NCBI GenBank assembly: GCA_913056525.1
Contig: CAJXLO010000003.1
Location: forward strand, 1-64,000
Length of the DNA: 64,000 bases
DNA from: an uncultured Psychroflexus sp.
GTDB taxonomy: Bacteria > Bacteroidota > Bacteroidia > Flavobacteriales > Flavobacteriaceae
Direction: 5' to 3'
Shown piece after piece: positions 32,221-42,416 of the stretch. The stretch's first letter is position 1; each line of letters opens with the position of its first letter. The notes below the pieces were generated by a model. It had not been told where the DNA came from, searched no databases, and was given only the letters and a program-made list of their open reading frames with translations. The translations under genes were made by a program, and so were the position numbers.

Positions 32221-34326
32221 ATGGCTAAAAAAATACTCATCGGGATTCTATTTTCCGTCGTTCTTTTAAAGGTCCAGGCTCAAGGTACTTCTAGCGAAAC
32301 AACCACACCAAAGTTCGACAACTGTAAGAACATAAGATCAAGCGAAAGGGAAAATTGTTTCAGGCGCACTTTACAAGAGTACCTGCTGTCTTTCTATGAT
32401 GAACCAACGATCGTAAAAGAACAGGATTATGAAGGAAATGCATTCGTACTTTTCGAAATAGACAAAGAAGGGAAGTTCAACACCATATACGTTAATGCTG
32501 AGCATAAGTCCATCATCAATGCATTGGAATCTGCTTTTGAGAAAATGCCAAAAATAGAACCTGCAAAATATAATGGTGAGCCTACCTACTATCAGCTAAG
32601 GATGCCTTTAAAGATCCCTTTTAATGCTAAGACCTACCGATCTGAAGACAATCCATTCATTAAAGAAGGAACTGACCAGTCAAAAGACACAGATACTCCT
32701 CTAAAAAAAGAATATGAGCAGGCGCAACCTGATGAATATGAGCAGATAGAATATAACAGACCGCTGAGGATACCTTTTTCCCATGAACTTTACAATAGGT
32801 TCGATCAGAACATGAACCTTGTAGGGACTAATTCCCATACGGCTACAAAGTCCTATCGTTTCAACGAGGTCGATCCTTATTATGATTTCTCAAAAAAAAG
32901 GGAAAAGATGAACTACGATGTAGATAGCTGGTTCAGCAGGAAATTGTTCAATGAGCACCTTGCAGCTTTCCAAACCGATAAATACTGGCTGACCTTTGAT
33001 ATAGCCGCCGACCTTCAATTAGGGAGCGATGCTGATGCCGCTTTCAATACCACTTATAATAACACAAGAGCTGCCTATGTACAGGGAGGAATAGGAGAAA
33101 GGTTCACCTTCTACGGTTCCATATTTGAAAGTCAGGGAAGATTTGCAGATTATTACAACAGGTTTGCTAGAAGTTTGGCTCCAGTAGACGGCTGGGAAGC
33201 CATTGTACCTGGACGTGGAGTTGGAAAATCCTTCAAGGACGACGGCTTTGATTATCCGGTTACAGAAGGATATCTTGGTTATGAAGCGTCGGATGCTTTT
33301 TATTTTGAACTAGGGATGGGCAAGAATTTTATAGGGGATGGTTATCGATCGCTTTTCACCAGTGACAATGCTTCGCCACAACCCTATTTTAAGGTAGATA
33401 CTGAGTTCTGGAAGATCAAGTATACGAACACTTGGATGTCGCTAAGGGACACACAAAGTTTAACGGATTCAGGTGCCTATACCACAAAGTTCATGGCCAC
33501 GCACTTCCTTAGCTACAATGTGACTAAGAAATTGAACATCGGTCTTTTTGAAGCGGTCTTATGGGAGAACGAAGCGAACAGAGGTTTTGATATCAGCTAT
33601 TTGAACCCTATGATCTTTTATCAGATGGTAGAGTTCTCAACAGGCACGGAAGGCGGCAAAGCTCTTGTGGGTCTAAGCTATAAATATAAGTTCAGCGACA
33701 GATTGAACACCTATGGGCAATTTCTCATCGATGAACTGGCCACAGATGATATATCCAGCTTTAATAAGAGTTGGCGAAACAAGTTCGGTCTTCAACTAGG
33801 GCTGAAGCACTACGACCTGTTTTCCATTGACAACCTGAACTTCCAATTAGAATATAATCAAGTGAGGCCTTTCACTTATTCTCATAATACACAAACACTG
33901 AACTTCGTTCATAGTGGACAATCCATGGCGCATCTTTGGGGAGCGAATTTCAGGGAGCTCCTGGCGATATTACGCTATAATAAGAACAGGTTCTATGGTC
34001 ATGCCAAATTCGTTTTTGGCGAACGCGGTTTTGAGCCTGAAGCTGATAGCGACCCCTTTTACGGCAGCGACCTCTTTGGTGATGAAGCGAACCGAAACGC
34101 TGATGAAGGCGTGAACATAGCTCAGGGTAATCGGGTGAATTCCTATTATGCAGAACTCGAAGCAGGTTTTATCGTCAATCCCATCACGAATTTAAAATTG
34201 TTCGGCCGAGCGATATACAGGGATTTCGATGCTACTACAAATAATGCAAGGACCTTTGATAATAATACCACCTGGATAAGTTTTGGACTGCGTACTGACC
34301 TGTTCAACCGATACTATGATTATTGA
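32221..34326 (+). CDS. TonB-C-like domain fused to Wzi-like outer-membrane barrel; gliding motility RemB-like
   Basis: Signal peptide; FDNCKNIRSSERENCFRR...VLFEIDKEGKFNTIYV...YNGEPTYYQLRMPLKIPF followed by about 500 aa barrel. Confidence 0.7.
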   Translation: MAKKILIGILFSVVLLKVQAQGTSSETTTPKFDNCKNIRSSERENCFRRTLQEYLLSFYDEPTIVKEQDYEGNAFVLFEIDKEGKFNTIYVNAEHKSIINALESAFEKMPKIEPAKYNGEPTYYQLRMPLKIPFNAKTYRSEDNPFIKEGTDQSKDTDTPLKKEYEQAQPDEYEQIEYNRPLRIPFSHELYNRFDQNMNLVGTNSHTATKSYRFNEVDPYYDFSKKREKMNYDVDSWFSRKLFNEHLAAFQTDKYWLTFDIAADLQLGSDADAAFNTTYNNTRAAYVQGGIGERFTFYGSIFESQGRFADYYNRFARSLAPVDGWEAIVPGRGVGKSFKDDGFDYPVTEGYLGYEASDAFYFELGMGKNFIGDGYRSLFTSDNASPQPYFKVDTEFWKIKYTNTWMSLRDTQSLTDSGAYTTKFMATHFLSYNVTKKLNIGLFEAVLWENEANRGFDISYLNPMIFYQMVEFSTGTEGGKALVGLSYKYKFSDRLNTYGQFLIDELATDDISSFNKSWRNKFGLQLGLKHYDLFSIDNLNFQLEYNQVRPFTYSHNTQTLNFVHSGQSMAHLWGANFRELLAILRYNKNRFYGHAKFVFGERGFEPEADSDPFYGSDLFGDEANRNADEGVNIAQGNRVNSYYAELEAGFIVNPITNLKLFGRAIYRDFDATTNNARTFDNNTTWISFGLRTDLFNRYYDY

Positions 34327-34514
34327 TATCAAAAGTTCTTCTTTCAGTTATAATGCTGATGATACACATTAGCAACCTGATAGCGATATCAATGACGCTT
34401 GTGTTCAGGTATACCAAAAAAACCAAACCGCATCATAAGATACAGCTCTATCAAATATAGTTTCGCCATTCCGATCAAGTGTTGTATTTTTAAAATTATA
34501 AAATCACTTGAAAG

Positions 34515-35075
34515 ATGAAAATATACACAAAAGGTGGTGATCAAGGAGAAACCTCGCTTTTCAGCGGAACCAGAGTTGCTAAACACCACTTAAGGATCGA
34601 TAGTTATGGCACATTGGATGAACTCAATGCTTACTTAGGATTACTGCGTGACCAGAAAACTGCTGGAGAACATAAGGATTTCCTGATATTTGTGCAGGAC
34701 AGGCTTTTTAATATTGGGTCTCACCTTGCTACTGAATCCGATAAGGAAAAAGCCGTTCAAAAACTACCCGAGCTACAAGAAAATGACGTGGAACGAATAG
34801 AAGATGAGATCGATCAGCTTAATGAAGACCTTCCACCTATGACGAACTTCATCCTACCAGGCGGACATACAACGGTATCCTACTGCCATATCGCACGTTG
34901 TGTTTGCAGAAGAGCCGAGCGACTGGTTACCGCATTACACCAGGACGTTGACCTAGATGAAACTATCTTGAAGTTTATCAACAGGTTGTCAGACTACCTC
35001 TTCGTCCTGTCCAGGAAACTGAGTAAAGACCTTGATTGTAAAGAGATCAAATGGATACCAGATACTTCTAAATAA
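34515..35075 (+). CDS. PduO-type cob(I)yrinic acid a,c-diamide adenosyltransferase
   Basis: MKIYTKGGDQGETSLFSGTRVAKHHLRIDSYGTLDELNA; RCVCRRAERLV. Confidence 0.95.
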   Translation: MKIYTKGGDQGETSLFSGTRVAKHHLRIDSYGTLDELNAYLGLLRDQKTAGEHKDFLIFVQDRLFNIGSHLATESDKEKAVQKLPELQENDVERIEDEIDQLNEDLPPMTNFILPGGHTTVSYCHIARCVCRRAERLVTALHQDVDLDETILKFINRLSDYLFVLSRKLSKDLDCKEIKWIPDTSK

Positions 35076-35107
35076 AGTTCGCATCCATTATTTAATGATA
35101 TACTAAC

Positions 35108-35136
35108 TTGATTGTTAGCTAAAAAAATTACATTTG
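35108..35136 (+). promoter_or_regulatory. Bacteroidetes-type promoter TTG-N18-TACATTTG
   Basis: TTG 35108-35110; TACATTTG 35129-35136. Confidence 0.7.
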
Positions 35137-35161
35137 CAAAAATTTCAAAAAACCAATTTTT

Positions 35162-35383
35162 ATGTATTGGACTTTAGAATTAGCTTCTTATCTAAGTGAT
35201 GCACCATGGCCGGCCACGAAAGATGAGCTTATAGATTACGCCATTAGAACAGGTGCACCACTAGAAGTGGTAGAGAATCTTCAAGACATTGATGATGAGG
35301 GAGATACATATGACTCTATCGAAGAGATCTGGCCAGATTATCCTACGGATGAGGATTATCTTTGGAATGAGGATGAATATTGA
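35162..35383 (+). CDS. DUF2795-like small acidic protein
   Basis: MYWTLELASYLSDAPWPATKDELIDYAIRTGAPLEVVENLQDI, conserved small protein upstream of secA in Bacteroidetes. Confidence 0.85.
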   Translation: MYWTLELASYLSDAPWPATKDELIDYAIRTGAPLEVVENLQDIDDEGDTYDSIEEIWPDYPTDEDYLWNEDEY

Positions 35384-35414
35384 TAAGTATTATCTTTGAA
35401 CTAAAATTACATTT

Positions 35415-35442
35415 AAGGTCTCTCAATGAGACCTTTTTTTTT
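35415..35442 (+). terminator. Rho-independent terminator
   Basis: AAGGTCTC-TCAAT-GAGACCTT followed by T7. Confidence 0.9.
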
Positions 35443-35474
35443 CGTTATCTTTGAATGACTATAAATAATTGAAT

Positions 35475-38400
35475 ATGGGTTTACTGGACACAGCAATAAA
35501 AATGTTCGTGGGTGATAAGAACAAGAAGGACCTTAAGGCGATCAATCCTATCGTAGAAAAAATAAAAGCAGCTGAAAATGAGTTGGAAAAGCTCAGTTTG
35601 GATGAACTTAGGGCAAAGACCTTTGCCTTCAAGGATAAGATAAGAGAATCTACAAGTTCCGTTCAATCCCAGATCGATGAGCTACTGGAAAAAGCGGAAA
35701 ACGAAAAGGATATCGTAGAAAAGGAATCCATTTATGCACGTGTTGATGAGCTCAAGGATAAGCGTTATAAGCTATCAGAAGATTCGCTCAATGATATATT
35801 GCCAGAAGCTTTTGCTGTCGTTAAGGAAACGGCTAAACGATTCTTCCATAATGAGACCTTAGCGGTCACAGCTCAGGAATATGATAGAACGTTCTCTGCA
35901 CAAAAAGACTATATAGAGCTAAAGGACGATAAAGCTATTTGGCATAATAAGTGGGATGCTGCAGGCAAACCCATCACCTGGGACATGATCCATTACGATG
36001 TTCAGTTGATCGGGGGAATAGCTATGCATCAGGGAAAGATCGCAGAGATGCAAACCGGAGAAGGTAAGACACTGGTGGCCACTTTGCCGCTCTATTTGAA
36101 CGCCCTTACCGGAAACGGAGCACACCTTGTCACCGTAAATGATTATTTGGCGAAAAGGGATAGCTTATGGATGGCTCCGCTCTTTGAGTTCCACGGTATG
36201 CGTGTGGATTGCATTGATTATTATAAACCCAACTCTGAAGAAAGAAGGAATGCCTACAAAGCTGATATTACCTACGGAACGAATAATGAGTTCGGCTTTG
36301 ATTATCTGAGGGACAATATGAGCCATTCACCGGAAGAACTTGTTCAGCGAGAGCATAATTTCTCTATCGTTGATGAGGTGGACTCCGTATTGATAGACGA
36401 TGCCAGAACGCCGCTCATCATATCTGGGCCAGTACCTAAGGGTGATGATCATGAGTTCAATGAACTAAAACCAAAGGTCGCACAGATCGTCGATCAACAA
36501 CGGAAAAAGCTCACTAAGATACTAGCGGAAGCCAAAGAACTTATCAAAGAAGGCAATACAAAAGAAGGAGGCTTCAAGTTATTACAAGTCCATCGGGGAT
36601 TACCTAAGAACAAAGCCCTTATAAGGTTCTTGAGCGAAGACGGCATGAAACAGCTTCTGCAGAAAACAGAGAATTTCTATATGCAGGACAACAATAAGGA
36701 AATGCATAAGGTAGATGAAGACCTTTATTTCACGATCGAAGAAAAGACCAACCAAATAGACCTGACTGATCGCGGAGTTGAATTCCTTTCAGACGATAAG
36801 GATGAGGATTTCTTCGTGATGCCTGAAATAGGTATGGAGATCGCCAATATAGAAGAGCAGAACCTTCCCAAAGAAGAAGAGGCCGAAAAAAAAGAAGAAG
36901 CCTACAAGAACTTCAGTATAAAAAGCGAACGCATTCATACCATGCGTCAGCTTCTCAAGGCTTATACATTGTTCGAAAAGGATACGGAATATGTTGTCGT
37001 AGATAATAAAGTAAAGATCGTTGACGAGCAGACCGGAAGGATCATGGAAGGTCGCCGATACAGTGACGGACTACATCAGGCCATAGAGGCAAAGGAAAAC
37101 GTCAAGATCGAGGATGCAACACAAACTTTTGCTACGGTTACGCTCCAAAATTACTTTAGGATGTATCGTAAATTAGCGGGTATGACCGGTACGGCAGTAA
37201 CCGAAGCTGGCGAGTTCTGGGAAATATATGAGCTTGATGTTATGGAGATACCTACGAACAAGCCGGTCATTAGGAAAGATAAACAAGATATGGTCTATAA
37301 GACCAAACGCGAGAAGTATAATGCGATCATTGATGAGGTCGTAGAGCTTTCCAGAGCAGGGCGTCCTGTCCTTATAGGAACAACATCAGTGGATATTTCT
37401 GAGCTCTTGAGCAGGATGTTAGAGATGAAAAAGATAAAACATAATGTACTAAACGCCAAACGACATAAAAAAGAAGCAGATATCGTAGCTGAAGCCGGAA
37501 ATGCAGGCGTGGTCACCATTGCCACGAACATGGCCGGTAGAGGGACGGACATCAAGCTCAGCGACGAGGTGAAAAAAGCTGGCGGATTGGCTATCGTAGG
37601 AACAGAAAGACACGATTCCAGAAGAGTGGACCGGCAATTACGTGGTCGGTCAGGTCGTCAGGGAGATCCTGGTAGTTCACAATTCTATGTTTCACTGGAG
37701 GACAATTTAATGCGCATATTCGGCAGTGACCGCATATCCAAGTTGATGGACAGAATGGGCTTAGAAGAAGGTGAGGTCATCCAACATTCCATGATATCCA
37801 ACTCCATTGAACGTGCACAGAAAAAAGTAGAAGAAAACAACTTTGGCACCCGTAAGAACCTTCTGGAATATGATGACGTGATGAACGCTCAAAGGGAAGT
37901 CATCTACAAGCGTCGCTATCATGCGCTATTTGGGGAAAGGTTACGTATAGATATCGCGAACATGATATTCGACACTGCAGAAGTGGTTACTGATAGCAAT
38001 AAGCAAGCCAATGATTATGCTAACTTTGAGTTTGAGGTTATCCGTTTCTTCTCAATGAACCCTACGATCTCTAAAGATGAATTCGAAAAAATGAGCGTTC
38101 AGCAGATCACAGAAAAGCTCAATGAAGATGCTTATGCGCATTATGAACAAAAGATCAAACGAAGTGCAGAAGAAGCCTATCCTGTGATAAGTAATGTATA
38201 TGAAACCCAGGGTGAAAAGTATGAACGTATCGCCGTGCCTTTCACCGATGGCCAAAAGAACCTTCAGGTCGTCACGAACCTCAAACAAGCTTATGAGTCA
38301 AAAGGAGAGCAACTCATTAAGGATTTTGAGAAAAATATAACATTGGCCATCATTGATGAAGCATGGAAAAATCATCTTCGTAAAATGGATCAATTGAAGC

Positions 38401-38846
38401 AAAGCGTACAATTGGCAGTACATGAGCAAAAAGATCCACTGCTGATCTACAAGTTCGAAGCCTATGAACTCTTCAAGACGATGTTAGAAGAGGTGAACAA
38501 AGAAGTCATATCATTTCTCTACAAAGGAGAGATCCCACAACAGGATGGATCCAATATTCGTGAGGCGCGAAGTAGAAGAAGACAAGATGAATATAAAACA
38601 AGGAAGGATGAGGTTCAAAATCTTGATCAACAAGCCGCACAAAACAGACAAGCAGGTCAGAATGCCGGCGGACAGCAAAATGTAACGGAAACCGTTGTTA
38701 GAGATAAACCGAAAATAGGTAGGAATGAACGTGTAGTCATCCAGAACGTAAAGACAGGCGAAGAGAAAACTCTTAAGTACAAACAAGCTATACCGATGAT
38801 AGAAAAAGGCGAATGGGTGTTACAGCAAGAGGATCATGTGTCTTAA
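35475..38846 (+). CDS. secA: preprotein translocase subunit SecA
   Basis: MQTGEGKTLVATLPLYLNAL, VDEVDSVLIDDARTPLIISG, GTERHDSRRVDRQLRGRSGRQGDPGSSQFYVSLEDNLMR; start ATG 35475. Confidence 0.98.
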   Translation: MGLLDTAIKMFVGDKNKKDLKAINPIVEKIKAAENELEKLSLDELRAKTFAFKDKIRESTSSVQSQIDELLEKAENEKDIVEKESIYARVDELKDKRYKLSEDSLNDILPEAFAVVKETAKRFFHNETLAVTAQEYDRTFSAQKDYIELKDDKAIWHNKWDAAGKPITWDMIHYDVQLIGGIAMHQGKIAEMQTGEGKTLVATLPLYLNALTGNGAHLVTVNDYLAKRDSLWMAPLFEFHGMRVDCIDYYKPNSEERRNAYKADITYGTNNEFGFDYLRDNMSHSPEELVQREHNFSIVDEVDSVLIDDARTPLIISGPVPKGDDHEFNELKPKVAQIVDQQRKKLTKILAEAKELIKEGNTKEGGFKLLQVHRGLPKNKALIRFLSEDGMKQLLQKTENFYMQDNNKEMHKVDEDLYFTIEEKTNQIDLTDRGVEFLSDDKDEDFFVMPEIGMEIANIEEQNLPKEEEAEKKEEAYKNFSIKSERIHTMRQLLKAYTLFEKDTEYVVVDNKVKIVDEQTGRIMEGRRYSDGLHQAIEAKENVKIEDATQTFATVTLQNYFRMYRKLAGMTGTAVTEAGEFWEIYELDVMEIPTNKPVIRKDKQDMVYKTKREKYNAIIDEVVELSRAGRPVLIGTTSVDISELLSRMLEMKKIKHNVLNAKRHKKEADIVAEAGNAGVVTIATNMAGRGTDIKLSDEVKKAGGLAIVGTERHDSRRVDRQLRGRSGRQGDPGSSQFYVSLEDNLMRIFGSDRISKLMDRMGLEEGEVIQHSMISNSIERAQKKVEENNFGTRKNLLEYDDVMNAQREVIYKRRYHALFGERLRIDIANMIFDTAEVVTDSNKQANDYANFEFEVIRFFSMNPTISKDEFEKMSVQQITEKLNEDAYAHYEQKIKRSAEEAYPVISNVYETQGEKYERIAVPFTDGQKNLQVVTNLKQAYESKGEQLIKDFEKNITLAIIDEAWKNHLRKMDQLKQSVQLAVHEQKDPLLIYKFEAYELFKTMLEEVNKEVISFLYKGEIPQQDGSNIREARSRRRQDEYKTRKDEVQNLDQQAAQNRQAGQNAGGQQNVTETVVRDKPKIGRNERVVIQNVKTGEEKTLKYKQAIPMIEKGEWVLQQEDHVS

Positions 38847-38869
38847 AATAAGCGGTTCATAATATATAG

Positions 38870-39328
38870 ATGGGAAAGTTCGAGATAGAGTTCAAATGGG
38901 CAGTTTATTTTATCATACTATTATTCGTATGGTTTTATATGGAGAAGTTTCTAGGTCTTCATGACCAACATGTCAAATGGGAAGGCCTGTTCTCTTTTCT
39001 GATCATCCTGCCGCAAGCATTGTTATATCATTTTGCCCTAAAGGATAAAAAGTACAACTATTATCAAGGGAATATCAGTTGGAAGCAGGCTTTTTTCTCA
39101 GGTGCTATACTATCATTGGTGATCGCCGGTCTTTCACCGGTTGTCAGTTATACAGCTACGGCTTTTGTTTCACCAGACCTCATGGAGAATCTTAGACAAC
39201 AAAGTGGCGCATCCGTGGATGTTTATTCAGCTAACAGATTTGCAACGAACATGTTGTTCAGCCTTCTTTCAAACGGCATCGTCATTGCGGCCGTCATTGC
39301 TTTAGTGAACAAGAAAAGACAAAATTAA
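38870..39328 (+). CDS. DUF4199-like membrane protein
   Basis: Four hydrophobic segments, YNYYQGNISWKQAFFSG; 152 aa. Confidence 0.7.
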   Translation: MGKFEIEFKWAVYFIILLFVWFYMEKFLGLHDQHVKWEGLFSFLIILPQALLYHFALKDKKYNYYQGNISWKQAFFSGAILSLVIAGLSPVVSYTATAFVSPDLMENLRQQSGASVDVYSANRFATNMLFSLLSNGIVIAAVIALVNKKRQN

Positions 39329-39454
39329 AAGTTGGTACTTGCGAATCCTTATAAAGCGTATCAAGTTAATTTAGACTATACCTTTTAGCGGATATATTTA
39401 ACATATAGGCATTCCTGAATGTTCAGGTACTTTTTATATTTGCAAACTTCACCT

Positions 39455-39526
39455 AGCTCCGTAGTTCAATGGATAGAACAAAAGTTTCCTAAACTTTAGA
39501 TCCAGGTTCGATCCCTGGCGGAGCTA
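39455..39526 (+). tRNA. tRNA-Arg (anticodon CCT)
   Basis: Cloverleaf: AGCTCCG/CGGAGCT acceptor, GTTC/GAAC D stem, AAAGT-TTCCTAA-ACTTT anticodon arm, CCAGG-TTCGATC-CCTGG T arm. Confidence 0.95.
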
Positions 39527-39640
39527 CTTTTCTAATATATCTTTGGCTCTTGTAGAAAAGTTTGGGTAGCTCTCCTGGCGTTCTTTGTTTCTTTGTGGTA
39601 AAAGTTTATTAGCCATTAATATACAACCTTATCAGCTACC

Positions 39641-40483
39641 TCATTTATCAGAAAGGAATTCAATGCTTTTTTGTACTAAGGCTGTGGCTTCGGCTGGAAG
39701 CTTATCTTCATGCCATGGATGTTTGGTATTGAACACATGGTCGGCTTTATCGATGATCTCTAATTTGGCTTCGGGTTGCCATTCTTTAAGTTGATAAGCC
39801 TCATCTACTTTTACCGTGGGATCTTTACTGCCGTGAATGAACAACAAAGGTTGATCTATATTTTGAACGGCATTTTTAATGTTGAGCCTATCTTGATGTT
39901 GAAGGAAATCTTCATAAAATTGATAAAAATGCGGCATTTGCTGCTTTGTCCTACCATTTTTTACATAATAAACACCTGCATTCTTCCATTTTTCAAGTTC
40001 ATCGCCCTGAGGAAACCGGGACTTGATATCGCTAATGCTCGCCCATGTGATGACGTGTTTAATGCGCTTATCTTCTGATGCTTTTATGATGACAACACCG
40101 CCACCGCGACTATGACCAATGACCGAAAGGTTTTTATCATCGATATTTTCATTTGAGGAAAAATGATCTCCTATCCAATGGATCACATGGTCCAGGTCAT
40201 AAAGCTGTTTAGAAAAATTATCATTGCCAAAAGCAGTGAGGTCTGGGAAATCTATCGGTTGTTCTTTTGTGCCACCATTATGTGAAAAATTGAACTTGAC
40301 GAAACAGTAGCCAGCTTCAGCAAATGCTTCTGCTATCAAATGCCAGGCACCCCAATCCTTAAAGCCTTTATAGCCATGACAGAACAAGACTACAGGCTGG
40401 TTATCTGCTTCAGAAAAGGTCATATCGATAAGGATATCCCTTTGATCGCTTCCTTTTATCACTACATCCTTTTTTAATAACAT
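39641..40483 (-). CDS. alpha/beta hydrolase (dienelactone hydrolase/prolyl-oligopeptidase-like)
   Basis: VVLFCHGYKGFKDWG; VIGHSRGGGVV nucleophile elbow; LLFIHGSKDPTV. Confidence 0.9.
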   Translation of the reverse strand: MLLKKDVVIKGSDQRDILIDMTFSEADNQPVVLFCHGYKGFKDWGAWHLIAEAFAEAGYCFVKFNFSHNGGTKEQPIDFPDLTAFGNDNFSKQLYDLDHVIHWIGDHFSSNENIDDKNLSVIGHSRGGGVVIIKASEDKRIKHVITWASISDIKSRFPQGDELEKWKNAGVYYVKNGRTKQQMPHFYQFYEDFLQHQDRLNIKNAVQNIDQPLLFIHGSKDPTVKVDEAYQLKEWQPEAKLEIIDKADHVFNTKHPWHEDKLPAEATALVQKSIEFLSDK

Positions 40484-40596
40484 AACACTCTCATTTATTT
40501 CAAATGTAAGGTTTATCTAAAGATCAGGTCTAAAATTAATACAGATAAATTCTTAATCTCGATCAAAATCGGTTAATTTGTTAGTCAATTACTAAT

Positions 40597-41214
40597 ATGA
40601 AGTTAATAAAAATTTTATCAGTACTTTTGTTCATCTTCAGCTCGAGTCTGAAGGCACTGGAATATTCAAACCTAGAAGATGTGAACGGTCTTGAAGTAGG
40701 TGAACTTGTTGATGATCTTAAGGTTCAACCCAATGAGCAAGGTAATATTCGTTTAAGTAAGCTCTTAGCTAAGGATCATAAGTTGTTCGTGGTCTTCTAT
40801 GGCGCGCAATGGTGTCCGATCTGCAAAGAACATCTCAGTACATTGAAGGCTCATTATGCGTTCATTAAGGAATTAAATGCGCAAGTCCTTGCCATCTCAC
40901 AGAAGAGACCCAAATGCCAAAGGGAAACAAAAAACAAGACCACGGCGGAATTCCTCATAGATATTGACGAGGAACACAAGGTCGCAGGACAATTTGACGG
41001 GTTGTATCAACCTGATGGAGCAAAAAGGAGCATGTACAATATTGCCTTAGGCGCGAAGCTCAAAAAAGCGCATAGCGATAAAAGTAAACCAATACCCGTT
41101 CCGGCCACGTTCATCACAAACGCTCATAAAGAGATCATCTGGAGACACTTTGATAGGAACTATAAGAATCGACCTTCTGTTAAAGCCATCTTAAAAGCAA
41201 TAAAAAATGCCTAA
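40597..41214 (+). CDS. secreted thioredoxin-like/redoxin (AhpC-TSA) protein
   Basis: Signal peptide; VVFYGAQWCPICKEHLSTLKAHY CxxC thioredoxin-fold motif. Confidence 0.85.
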   Translation: MKLIKILSVLLFIFSSSLKALEYSNLEDVNGLEVGELVDDLKVQPNEQGNIRLSKLLAKDHKLFVVFYGAQWCPICKEHLSTLKAHYAFIKELNAQVLAISQKRPKCQRETKNKTTAEFLIDIDEEHKVAGQFDGLYQPDGAKRSMYNIALGAKLKKAHSDKSKPIPVPATFITNAHKEIIWRHFDRNYKNRPSVKAILKAIKNA

Positions 41215-41767
41215 TATACGAGTTGTTCAACCGGAAGAAGCTACTGGCGAACTCAGGGAGGTCTATAACGACCTTGAAAGATCGCGCGGACAGATCGCCG
41301 AGGTCCACAAGATACAAAGCTTACGACCGAAAAGCATCGTTAAACACATGGAGCTTTATATGGAGATCATGTTCGCCAGGTCCGATTTGAGCAGAGCACA
41401 GCGTGAGATGATAGCCGTGGTGGTATCGGCTGAAAACAATTGTGCATATTGCGTTCATCATCATGGAAGTGCGTTGAACAAGTACTGGAGAAATGATGAA
41501 TATGTCCACCAACTATCTGATGATCATTCAGTACTAAAGCTATCAGAGATTGATCAACAGCTCTGTGAATTGGCTGTCGCGCTTACTGCGGACCCTTCAT
41601 CGAGTAAATGTCAAAACATCAATAGAAGATTAAAGAAATCTGGACTTTCTGATGCGGCTTTCCTGGATGCGACCCTGGTCATCGCCTACTTTAATTTTGT
41701 GAACAGGATCGTGCTTAATCATCAGGTTGAATTAGAAGAAGATAAGGGAGAAAATTATAAATATTGA
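41207..41767 (+). CDS. carboxymuconolactone decarboxylase / AhpD-like peroxidase-related protein
   Basis: LSRAQREMIAVVVSAENNCAYCVHHHGSAL CxxC-x3-H motif. Confidence 0.93.
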   Translation: MPNIRVVQPEEATGELREVYNDLERSRGQIAEVHKIQSLRPKSIVKHMELYMEIMFARSDLSRAQREMIAVVVSAENNCAYCVHHHGSALNKYWRNDEYVHQLSDDHSVLKLSEIDQQLCELAVALTADPSSSKCQNINRRLKKSGLSDAAFLDATLVIAYFNFVNRIVLNHQVELEEDKGENYKY

Positions 41768-41768
41768 T

Positions 41769-42416
41769 ATGATGGGATCAACACGAGATGGATTTGCTTT
41801 GGTACTTTGCTGGCCGGAAAAGAAATGTTTGCGTACTTACGCATGGTATGATCATTTGATGAAATTAGCAGGTGTAATGAAAGACGACCGCTATGCCGTG
41901 GGTCATTCTGCTATTGTTCTGGTCAATGCTAATGGTGATTGTCATTATTTTGATTTTGGACGATATGGAACCCCTATCGATTATGGCCGAGTGCGAGATG
42001 ATAGGTCCGATCCTTTTTTAAACATTGATGTTAAAGCGGATATTAAACAAGGCAGTATCACTAATATCGATGCGATTCTGGTGCATATACAGCAGATAGA
42101 AGAAACGGAATGCGACGGGAAATTGATGGCCGCCACACTGCCCGTTGATTTTGACGTGGCTTACTCACAGGCTAAACATCTTAAGAATAAAGGTTTAGTG
42201 CCTTACGGACCGTTTATTTTGAAAGGTACGAACTGTTCAAGGTTCGTTAGAAACTTAATAATAAACGGCCAATTATCGCCTATTCAAAAAATCAAGCTAA
42301 AATATCCTTATATGATCACACCTTCACCGCTTTATCTGGTGAAGACCATAGGTGTTGACGTTGTGGCAACATCACCTGAAACAGAAACTGCAACCTTAGA
42401 CCTGGAATACGCTTAG
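41769..42416 (+). CDS. hypothetical protein, possible permuted papain-fold (DUF4105/YiiX-like) cysteine protein
   Basis: YAVGHSAIVLVNANGDCHYFDFGRYGTP and FILKGTNCSRFVRNLI (H-then-C order). Confidence 0.6.
   Translation: MMGSTRDGFALVLCWPEKKCLRTYAWYDHLMKLAGVMKDDRYAVGHSAIVLVNANGDCHYFDFGRYGTPIDYGRVRDDRSDPFLNIDVKADIKQGSITNIDAILVHIQQIEETECDGKLMAATLPVDFDVAYSQAKHLKNKGLVPYGPFILKGTNCSRFVRNLIINGQLSPIQKIKLKYPYMITPSPLYLVKTIGVDVVATSPETETATLDLEYA

Noticed and set aside
34327-34514. Possible cobalamin riboswitch upstream of the PduO-type adenosyltransferase
   Set aside because: Checked by eye for B12-box-like sequence; gap is short and AT-rich with nothing supportable.
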